DNA of 22,526 nt, taken from positions 1-22,526 of the forward strand of contig NZ_KB890027.1 in assembly GCF_000372965.1 (NCBI RefSeq), given 5' to 3'. The position numbers and the translations under genes are program-made. This stretch comes from Hoeflea sp. 108. Lineage in GTDB: Bacteria > Pseudomonadota > Alphaproteobacteria > Rhizobiales > Rhizobiaceae. The notes beneath the pieces are model-generated. The model searched no databases and was not told the origin of the DNA. It saw only the letters and a program-made list of their open reading frames with translations. Below, piece after piece: positions 1 through 7,200 of the stretch. Positions within the stretch are counted from its first letter, which is position 1; each line of letters opens with the position of its first letter.

Positions 1-628
1 TGCTCAGAAACTCCTGGCGACGCTGGACGATTCCATCCACGCGCGCCGCGTCAAACATCTCCGGCATGTAAAGCACCGCCGAAAGCGGCTTTCCCTTCGC
101 GCTCGAACTTGACGCCGCCTCGATCAGGAATTTGCGGACCACCGCCCAATTGCGCCTGCCTGCCATCGCCGGACGCCAGCGATTGAACTGTGCCCGGTCC
201 CATAGAAAATGCAGCATCGCCTTCAACGACAAACGGGCACCGTCGGTCCTGACGTCGCCCGGATCAGCGCTGTCACCGATTGCAGGCGCGGTCCGGCCGC
301 CGAGCTTCGACAGGCTAAACCCGAGTTTCAGCGCCGTCGTGCCGTCTTGCACATTCTCGATGATTGCCTCGCCCTCGACTGCGCTGAGGCCCGAAAGGTC
401 GGATGGCGGCTCGTAGGATTCGCAGTCGGGCGCGTGCTGCGCTCCGGTGCCCGGCATCCGTTTCAGGATATGGCGGTCTTCAAACCGCGCGATATACATC
501 GGCACGCCGCCCGCCTGACAGAGGCAAAGGGGGTGTTCCCGATTCGAATAGGCATCCGCCAACCGGTCGTCGAACACAGTATCTGCGACATCGACATCAA
601 TCCCACCCATGCGGATATGCCGGCTCAT
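1..628 (-). CDS. DUF1173-type protein, 3' end outside window
   Basis: The minus-strand frame is open from the ATG at 628 to the left window edge (about 209 residues), so the C-terminus is missing. The N-terminal part carries the pattern I associate with DUF1173 proteins of alphaproteobacterial conjugative elements: a Cys-rich segment HPLCLCQAGGVPMYIARF near residues 30-47, then LKRMPGTGAQHAPDC and SYEPP. The spaced cysteines suggest a metal- or redox-linked structure, but the molecular function is unknown to me. The start is chosen because the frame has no earlier start codon after an upstream stop, and an AGGA lies about 12 bases upstream. Genes of this family often sit among tra/vir genes, as here. 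The family call is from memory of motifs; coding status is secure from the long open frame and sensible composition. Confidence 0.75.
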   Translation of the reverse strand, partial: MSRHIRMGGIDVDVADTVFDDRLADAYSNREHPLCLCQAGGVPMYIARFEDRHILKRMPGTGAQHAPDCESYEPPSDLSGLSAVEGEAIIENVQDGTTALKLGFSLSKLGGRTAPAIGDSADPGDVRTDGARLSLKAMLHFLWDRAQFNRWRPAMAGRRNWAVVRKFLIEAASSSSAKGKPLSAVLYMPEMFDAARVDGIVQRRQEFLS

Positions 629-660
629 GGTTTTTCGGTTCCTGCGGTCATCATGGGCAT
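625..660 (-). promoter_or_regulatory. possible 11-codon leader ORF overlapping the DUF1173 start
   Basis: A minus-strand ATG at 660 follows a strong GAGGAG ribosome site and opens an 11-codon frame. Its TGA overlaps the ATG of the DUF1173-type gene in an ATGA arrangement. The better ribosome site belongs to the mini-frame rather than to the main gene, which would fit translational coupling. It could equally be chance. Confidence 0.25.
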
Positions 661-813
661 AGTCTCCTCTTCACGCGTAAGGCTGCGTTAGGTTGCTCCT
701 GCGGTTTTCACCGACTTGCTGTTCGTCGGGGTTCTTCTTGCATCAATCGAACTCTGCCGATTCTCATTCTCCCAGTTTCAGGTACAATGACGCTCACCGC
801 GAAAGGACAACGC

Positions 814-1215
814 ATGCGAAATCCCGCAGACGGCGATCACAACCCCCTCAACGGTGCCTCCGGCGCTGCTGCCCCGATGTCCGTTCTCATCGCATTGCCC
901 TTCAATGTGCTCGAGGCCATTGGGCGCGCTGGTTTCTACACCGCCTGGTATCTGCTCTATTTCGTCGCCTGCGCGTTTCGGGCCTTCACTGGCTTTCTCG
1001 TTCTCGCCGGCATCGTCATGCTTCCTGTATCGCTCGGGGTCTTCGTCAATCCCGATGCCGCGCCGATGCCGTGGTGGTTCTTCTTGTCTGCGGCTGTGGG
1101 CATGTTCGTATTCGCGCTCGCCTACAATCTGTTCATCGGCTGGTTCGCGCCGCCCGGCGCAGAAGATCCGTTCGACCGGTATCGGCCATCGCCAACGGCC
1201 TGCAAGCGCCGATAG
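814..1215 (+). CDS. small integral membrane protein of unknown function
   Basis: This is a 133-residue protein. I chose the ATG at 814 because AAAGGA lies a few bases upstream; the open frame extends further upstream but without protein-like composition. Residues about 40-78 form one or two hydrophobic segments, and residues about 86-111 (PWWFFLSAAVGMFVFALAYNL) form another. The N-terminus is polar and the C-terminal tail is Arg/Pro-rich, so two or three inner-membrane passes are likely. I do not recognise a family. It lies divergent from the DUF1173-type gene and 54 bases ahead of another small plus-strand gene, so the two may be co-transcribed. Nothing in the sequence assigns it to DNA transfer other than its location. 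Confidence 0.6.
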   Translation: MRNPADGDHNPLNGASGAAAPMSVLIALPFNVLEAIGRAGFYTAWYLLYFVACAFRAFTGFLVLAGIVMLPVSLGVFVNPDAAPMPWWFFLSAAVGMFVFALAYNLFIGWFAPPGAEDPFDRYRPSPTACKRR

Positions 1216-1269
1216 CGCGAAGACAGAACCGGCAGACTTCAAAGAAACACCATTCAAGGAGATGGCCGC

Positions 1270-1539
1270 ATGTCGAGTATCACCAAAGCGGCAAACGCCA
1301 CGGACCAGATTCAGGACCACGTCAGCGTCGCAATTGATCGACTTCAGCACGGGTTCAACGGCCGGATTGTCAACGGATACGGCATCTATTCCGACCCCTC
1401 CATGCGTCGCTCGGATTTGGTCGAAGCGCAGAAAGCCATTGAGGCGGCGTTGTCTGTCATGCGAAGCACCGACTGGCCGAGCAACGCGGAATACGACGCG
1501 CTTGATCAGGGCAGCGAAGAGTCGGTCAACTCGCCTTGA
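1270..1539 (+). CDS. hypothetical 89-aa protein
   Basis: This is a small soluble protein preceded by a good ribosome site (AAGGAG, 8-9 bases before the ATG). It has no signal peptide or membrane segment. The N-terminal half looks helical (a DQIQDHVSVAIDRLQHGF stretch) and is followed by a Gly/Tyr-rich turn and a second helical part with Ala/Glu. I do not recognise a family. Its 3' end overlaps the convergent traG gene by 14 bases. It follows the small membrane-protein gene at 814-1215 and may share its transcript. The ribosome site and even composition support coding; function is open. Confidence 0.6.
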   Translation: MSSITKAANATDQIQDHVSVAIDRLQHGFNGRIVNGYGIYSDPSMRRSDLVEAQKAIEAALSVMRSTDWPSNAEYDALDQGSEESVNSP

Positions 1540-3442
1540 CGAACCTGTTTGGACCAGCCTGCGCATCCATGTCCTTTCTCCGGAAGTAGATCGCCCGCCC
1601 GCAGCGGATCGGATCATGGCCCTGCACGATGATGATCTGCTCGTCCTTGCGCATCTGTTGCGTGATTTCGTGGGGCATGATCAGCGGTCGGCGTTGCAGG
1701 TTCAGGCTTTCCGACTTCCGCATTCCGCCGTTCGAATTGCTCCACCCGACATTGCGAGATTTCCCCTGAACCTCAACGGTCATCTCACCGCATTGGGCGG
1801 AGACGTTGCGCGCCGTGTCGAGTGCTTTGATCGCGGCATAGGAGGCGAAGGCGCAGCCATCAATCCATGACGTCGCGCCATCTTTCCCGAAATGCCGTTC
1901 GAGCTGACCAACCGATTGGTACATGAGCATCAGGGTGATGCCATATTTGCGGCCGCGATCACGCGCCTCTTCGAGAACGCGCATATAGCCGAGCAAGTCC
2001 ACCTCATCCAACATGAAGAGGGCGCGGCGTTCGAACGCGCCGTCGGCTTGCGTCATGGCATTGATCAGTGAGCCGATGATCACCCTGCCGATGCCGGGAT
2101 AAGACCGCAGGATCGCCGCCGGGATGTTCAGGAACACGTCCTTTTTGCCTGAGACGATATCGCTCGATTTGAACGTTCGCCCGCAGACCAGTGCGGCGTA
2201 ATCGTCGAGCGACAGCCACTGCGTATCCTTCGACGCCGTGGAGTACACGCCGGAGAATGTCTGCTCGGTCATGTTGGTGAAGACGCCGAGCGTTTCGCGG
2301 ATGAACGCAGACGCCGATGTCTCCTGAATATCGCGCAGCATGGCGAGCACCGAGGGTTCCGGCTCGGAGACGATCTGGCGCAAACTGCGCAGGTTCCGTC
2401 GGCCGGCATATTCCGGAGAGAGCACCACATGGGCCAGCAACCCCGTCAGAAGGTTGTGCGCCTGGTTCTGGAAATAGCTACCGGTCGAGGATTCGAAGCG
2501 CGCGCTTTCCGACAGCAGCATGTGGGCTACCGCGACGATATCCTCCTCCTTGTGTTTTGACGTTTCGATCCAGTCGAGCACGTTGAAACCCGTCACCGGA
2601 TTTGTCGGATCGAGAACCATGCATTCGCGCCCGAGCTTTTGGGTGCGGTGCTCGACAACCATCGGTGCGACCTCGGTCGAGGGATCGAGGCAGATCAGGG
2701 GGCCGGTATAGCGCAACGCCGTCGGCACCACATTGCTGGTGGTCTTGAATCCGCCTGAGCCGGCGAAGAACAGCATATGGGTGGAATCGAAATCCTGCTT
2801 ATAGGTGAGCAGCGGCGCGGTGCCGCCGCTTCCCCATGTCTCGCGGTCGGCCGGATCGAACGGCACGTCGCGGATCGTTTCCTTGTCGACGCGGTAACGT
2901 TCGCCGACGACGATCTCGCCGTCTGGCGGAAACAGCTTTGCGGCGGCCGACATGGTGAGCCAATCGGCATCACCGAAGGTTCCGCGCTTGGCGCGCTTCA
3001 CCGGATCGGACACGACGACCGATATCCGCGCCGATATCGCGACGATGACGAAACCGACGGCCGCAGCAATGACGGCGAAGAAGTCGAGATAGGACAGCAC
3101 CTCGTCCCAGGTCACCGAGCCGCTCTCGACGGATGGGGACAGCCGCGCATATTCGCGCAAAGCGTAAAAGCCGGCGACCCCGAGAAAGCAGATCAGGCTG
3201 ACCATCGCCACCGGCCGGCGGCGGTGCATCGGCAGCGCGAAGACAGTGATCAATCCCGCGATCGGACCGAAGAGCAGATTGGGAACGGGTGCTGAGCGTA
3301 AGAACCAATAGGCATTGGCAGGCGAGAACCCGCCCGCCATTGCCTGCCATCTGTACGATGTGATCGCCAGGGTCATCGCTGTCACGACGGCAGGCACGAT
3401 TGCCCATAACAGCGCCGGCTTCAGTTTCGTCTTTCCCGCCAT
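1526..3442 (-). CDS. traG: TraG/VirD4-family type IV coupling protein
   Basis: This 638-residue inner-membrane ATPase would link the relaxosome to the secretion channel and recruit TraA-bound DNA. Hydrophobic segments at about residues 10-28, 52-72, 80-96 and 122-142 form the N-terminal membrane anchor. The motor domain follows, with a P-loop GSGGFKTT at residues 228-235 and a Walker B strand ending FMLDEVDLLG near residue 480. The P-loop has Phe-Lys-Thr in place of Gly-Lys-Thr, a variant I associate with Ti-type TraG. The start has AGAGGA upstream. The gene is last in the traC-traD-traG block, 23 bases after traD. No separate virD4 gene is visible, so TraG is the natural partner of the VirB channel encoded at the right. 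Length and motifs match the family well. Confidence 0.93.
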   Translation of the reverse strand: MAGKTKLKPALLWAIVPAVVTAMTLAITSYRWQAMAGGFSPANAYWFLRSAPVPNLLFGPIAGLITVFALPMHRRRPVAMVSLICFLGVAGFYALREYARLSPSVESGSVTWDEVLSYLDFFAVIAAAVGFVIVAISARISVVVSDPVKRAKRGTFGDADWLTMSAAAKLFPPDGEIVVGERYRVDKETIRDVPFDPADRETWGSGGTAPLLTYKQDFDSTHMLFFAGSGGFKTTSNVVPTALRYTGPLICLDPSTEVAPMVVEHRTQKLGRECMVLDPTNPVTGFNVLDWIETSKHKEEDIVAVAHMLLSESARFESSTGSYFQNQAHNLLTGLLAHVVLSPEYAGRRNLRSLRQIVSEPEPSVLAMLRDIQETSASAFIRETLGVFTNMTEQTFSGVYSTASKDTQWLSLDDYAALVCGRTFKSSDIVSGKKDVFLNIPAAILRSYPGIGRVIIGSLINAMTQADGAFERRALFMLDEVDLLGYMRVLEEARDRGRKYGITLMLMYQSVGQLERHFGKDGATSWIDGCAFASYAAIKALDTARNVSAQCGEMTVEVQGKSRNVGWSNSNGGMRKSESLNLQRRPLIMPHEITQQMRKDEQIIIVQGHDPIRCGRAIYFRRKDMDAQAGPNRFVKAS

Positions 3443-3465
3443 GACCGGCTTCCTCTTGCTGGCGC

Positions 3466-3729
3466 TTAGTCGCCGTTGGCCTTCTCGGAATCGTCGGAGA
3501 CGGGCGATCCCGCATCCGCCGCTTCGGCGTCCTTCATGCGGTCGCGTTGGAACGCCATGCCGCCTTTTGCTTTCAGCCGATGATGCTCGGGCGATCCGAC
3601 GCGTACGGTCGCGGCTTCCAACAGGACACCGAGCAGGAACGCCCGGTCGGCCTGTCGCAGCCCGGCCTTCACCACCAATCCGCCGAGCGTGATCTTCTCG
3701 CGCGCGTCTTTCTTGCGATCCTCTGTCAT
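3466..3729 (-). CDS. traD: conjugal transfer protein TraD (Ti-type, small)
   Basis: This 87-residue protein matches the small TraD of Ti-type systems, not the F-plasmid ATPase of the same name. The recognisable core is KKDAREKITLGGLVVKAGLR followed by AFLLGVLLEAA, typical of this small helical accessory protein. The ATG at 3729 was chosen because it begins right before the conserved core; a GTG at 3759 in the same frame is an alternative that would add an RKRRQ segment. The frame is open back to 3939, but there it reads through traC sequence in the wrong frame. It lies between traC and traG in one transcription unit. Its biochemical role is not established; an accessory role at oriT with TraC is usually assumed. 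The C-terminus is acidic and Ser/Asp-rich. Confidence 0.8.
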   Translation of the reverse strand: MTEDRKKDAREKITLGGLVVKAGLRQADRAFLLGVLLEAATVRVGSPEHHRLKAKGGMAFQRDRMKDAEAADAGSPVSDDSEKANGD

Positions 3730-3778
3730 CGTCTGCCGCCGCTTTCGTTCCAGGGCCACAATCCGCCGATCGAGGCGC

Positions 3779-4003
3779 TTAAGCAGATGCGCCTGAAGGC
3801 CCCTTGGCGCTTTTGCGAAATCGCGCGGCGATCTCCTCGAAGACAGCGTCGAGCTCATTGTCGGGAATATCCATCTCGGCCAGTCCTGCCTTGGCCGCCG
3901 CGCGCGCGAAGCGCTCATTGGCCTTGGCGAGGATTCCACGGCGTTTTTCGCGTAGTTTATCTATCTGGGCGTCAATCTCTGAAATCGATGATTTAGCGCG
4001 CAT
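3779..4003 (-). CDS. traC: conjugal transfer protein TraC (Ti-type)
   Basis: This is a 74-residue, strongly helical protein. Residues 8-30 form a charged helix rich in Lys/Arg/Glu, followed by an Ala-rich segment (FARAAAKAGLAEMDI) and an acidic EL-x-AVFEEIAARF segment. This is the pattern of TraC from Ti-type systems, a small relaxosome accessory protein. The start at 4003 has AAGGTAGAAA directly upstream and sits about 35 bases below a convincing promoter (4045-4072). It is first in the traC-traD-traG block and is encoded next to the origin of transfer, where it is expected to act. A short family, so the assignment relies on size, pattern and synteny. Confidence 0.8.
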   Translation of the reverse strand: MRAKSSISEIDAQIDKLREKRRGILAKANERFARAAAKAGLAEMDIPDNELDAVFEEIAARFRKSAKGPSGASA

Positions 4004-4044
4004 TTTCTACCTTATCCTTTCCGGAAGCCTTCCTTTGCACGGCG

Positions 4045-4072
4045 ATTATACCGTGTAGAAACGCATAGTAAA
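4045..4072 (-). promoter_or_regulatory. traC-traD-traG promoter
   Basis: Reading the minus strand, a -35-like TTTACT (4072-4067), a 16-base spacer and a perfect -10 TATAAT (4050-4045) lead to an expected start near 4038, about 35 bases before the traC ATG. The -10 forms the loop of an inverted repeat, cacgg (4038-4042) and ccgtg (4051-4055), which could be an operator. Confidence 0.6.
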
Positions 4073-4085
4073 AGATGCTAGTTTG

Positions 4086-4200
4086 CGCCGAGCCGTGAGG
4101 CTCACTTTTGGTCTGCGCCCGCAAGGGCGCATCCCGAGAAGCGGCATCGGTCCTGCGGCCCGATCTGTTCGAGGGCGCAATATACGTCGCGGAACGCGAC
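4086..4200 (+). other. oriT: origin of transfer (oriT) with Ti/RSF1010-type nic core
   Basis: The segment between traC and traA ends in gggcgcaatatacgtcgcgg (4173-4192) followed by aacgcgac. From memory this closely resembles the nic core of Ti-plasmid oriT (gcgcaattatacgtcgc), which is related to RSF1010. Two short inverted repeats precede it: gagcc-gtga-ggctc (4090-4103) and gcgccc-gcaa-gggcgc (4115-4130). The position between divergent traC and traA is the same as in Ti-type tra regions, and the encoded relaxase is of the matching MOBQ type. The nick is expected inside 4173-4192; the exact base cannot be read from the sequence alone. Confidence 0.8.
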
Positions 4201-4224
4201 ATGCTTGGGAGAGGGTCTGATCGC

Positions 4225-7200
4225 ATGGCGATCATGTTCGTACGGGCACAGGTGATCAGCCGGGGAGCGGGACGCAGTGTCGTCTCGGCCGCGGCCTATC
4301 GCCATCGTACGAGGATGGACGAAGAGCAGACGGGGATGAGCTTCCGGTATGAGGGCGGCAAGGCCGAGCTCGTGCATGAAGAGCTGGCGCTGCCGGATCA
4401 GACGCCGGCATGGCTCCGCACCATGATCGATGGGAGGACGATCGCCGGCGCCAGCGAGGTGTTGTGGAATGCCGTCGATACCTTTGAGAAGCGGGTGGAC
4501 GCGCAGCTTGCCCGCGAGATGATCTTCGCGCTGCCGGAGGAGCTGTCGAAGGCGGAGAACATTGCCCTGGTGCGCGAATTCGTCCGCGACCATCTGACAT
4601 CAAAGGGCATGGTCGCCGACTGGGTCTATCACGACAAGGACGGCAATCCGCATATCCACCTGATGACCACCTTGCGGCCTCTGACCGATGATGGTTTTGG
4701 CAACAAGAAGGTCGCGGTTCTCGGCGATGACGGCAAGCCACTGCGTGTCGTCACCCCGGATCGGCCGAAGGGCAAGATCGTCTATCGGCTGTGGGCTGGT
4801 GACAAGGACACGATGAAGGCGTGGAAAATCGGCTGGGCGGAAACGGCCAACAAGCATCTTGCGCTTGCCGGTCACGATATCCGCCTGGATGGGCGCAGCT
4901 ATGCCGAGCAGGGCCTCGACGGCATCGCCCAAAGCCATCTCGGTCCGGCAAAAGCGGCCTTGGCCCGAAAGGGCAGGGAGATGTACTTCGCACCAGCCGC
5001 CCTGGCGAAGCGGCAGGAAATGGCCGACCGCCTTGCCGATGAACCCGGCCTTTTGCTGAAGCAGCTCAGCCGGGAACGTTCGACATTCGACGAGCGGGAA
5101 ATCGCCAAAGCACTGCATCGCTATGTCGACGATCCGGCGGTCTTCGCCAATATCCATGCGCAACTGATGGCGTCGTCGGATCTGGTGACGCTGAAGCCGC
5201 AGCAGATTGATTCGGACACAGGAAAGGTTGCCGACGTCGCCGTGTTCACCACACGCGCCATGCTGCGCACCGAATACGATATGGCGCAGTCGGCGCGGGA
5301 GCTGTCGCGTCGATCGGGCTTCACGGTGACGTCCGAAAAAGTCGGTAACGCCATTCGCCTGGTGGAGAGCCGCGATCCGGAGAAGCCGTTCAGGCTCGAC
5401 GCCGAACAGGTCGACGCCGTCCGGCACGTCACCGGCGATAGCGCTATATCCGCCGTCGTAGGGTTGGCCGGTGCGGGCAAATCCACCTTGCTCGATGCGG
5501 CGCGCATTGCCTGGGAGGCGGACGACCGTCGCGTCGTCGGAGCGGCCCTTGCCGGTAAGGCCGCCGAGGGTCTTGAAGAGAGTTCCGGGATCAAATCACG
5601 CACGCTCGCCTCATGGGAACTGGGCTGGGCGGACGGTCGGGACACGCTGCAAAAGGGCGATGTGCTGGTTATCGACGAGGCCGGCATGGTGTCGTCGGAA
5701 CAGTTGGCGCGTGTCTTGAAGATTGTCGAGGACGCTGGAGCAAAAGCGGTGCTGGTCGGGGATCCGATGCAGCTCCAGCCGATCCAGGCGGGCGCGGCGT
5801 TCCGGGCGATTGTCGAGCGCATCGGCTTTGCCGAATTGACCGGTGTTCGTCGCCAGCGCGAGCAGTGGGCGCGCGGTGCCTCCCGCCTGTTCGCGCGCGG
5901 GAAGGTCGAGGAGGCGCTCGACGCTTATGCGCAACATGACCGCATCGTCCAGCTTGAAACCCGCGATGCGGTGATCGAGCGGATCGTCGAGGATTGGGGG
6001 CAGGCGCGGGCGGATTACCGGAAGAAGGCGGAATCGGAAAGCCGCGTTCTCACCGGTTCGGAACTGCTGGTTCTGGCGCAAACCAATGATGATGTCGGAA
6101 AGCTCAATCATGCGATCCGCACCGTGATGCGTCGTCAGGAAGCGCTTGGCGAAGACCGCGCGTACCAGACCGAGCGGGGCGCGCGGCAGTTCGCGATTGG
6201 CGACCGACTGATCTTCCTCGAAAACGCCCGCTTCTTTGAGAAGCGCGCCGAGCATCTCGCTGTTCAGCAAGTGAAGAACGGCATGCTCGGAACCGTCGTT
6301 CGCACGACGAACGAGCGGGGCGAGACGCTGCTCACGGTAAAGCTTGATGCGGGGCGGGAGGTAACCTTCGGCCAGGACACCTATCGCAATGTCGACCACG
6401 GCTATGCGGCCACCGTGCACAAATCTCAAGGCGCGACCGTGGACAGGACGTTGGTTCTGGCCACCGGCATGATGGATCAGCATCTCGCCTATGTTGCGAT
6501 GTCGCGACATCGCGATCGGGCCGATCTCTATATGGCGCACGAGGATTTTGCGCCGCGCGAGAAATGGGGCAGGGCGCAGCGCGTCGATCACGCCGCCGGC
6601 GTCACCGGTCAACTGGTCGAAACCGGCGAAGCGAAATTCCGTCCAAACGACGAAGATGCAAAAGAGAGCCCATATGCCGACGTCAAAACCGACGACGGCG
6701 TGGTCCATCGCGTCTGGGGTGTCAGCCTTCCGAAGGCTATTGAGAAAGGCAGCGTCGAGATCGGCGACACCGTCACCTTGCGCAAGGACGGAGTTGAGCA
6801 CGTCACGGTGAAGATACCGGTCGTGGATCCCGAAACCGGCAAAAAGACCTTCGAGGAGCGTGAGGTCGAACGCAATGTCTGGACCGCAGAGCGGGCCGAG
6901 ACCGCGGATGTACGCCAAGAACGTCTCGCGCAGGAAAGTCATCGTCCGGAACTGTTTAAGTCATTGGTCGAGCGCCTGTCCCGCTCCGGCGCCAAGACGA
7001 CGACGCTCGATTACGAATCCGAAGCGGGCTACCAGGCACAGATTGTCGACTTCGCCCGCCGCCGCAACATGGATCATGCCATCGAGCTTGCTGCCGGAAT
7101 GGAGCAGGGGATGGAGCGGCGCCTGTCGTGGATTGGTGCACAACGTGATCGCGTGGCGCGGCTTTGGGAGCGCGCCAGCGTCGCACTCGGCTTTGCGATC

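Noticed and set aside
778..1617. Long minus-strand frame of 279 codons
   Set aside because: It is antisense to two better-supported plus-strand genes, has Arg/Glu/Gly-rich shadow composition and no ribosome site.
3730..3939. Long N-terminal extension of TraD
   Set aside because: This part is the traC gene read in another frame; the TraD core begins at 3729.
4108..4224. Upstream extension of TraA by 39 codons
   Set aside because: The extension covers the oriT core and hairpins, and family members begin with the MAI-x-F-type start found at 4225, which has its own ribosome site.
5611..6942. Minus-strand frame of 443 codons inside traA
   Set aside because: Shadow of the TraA helicase domain; no known motifs and no ribosome site.
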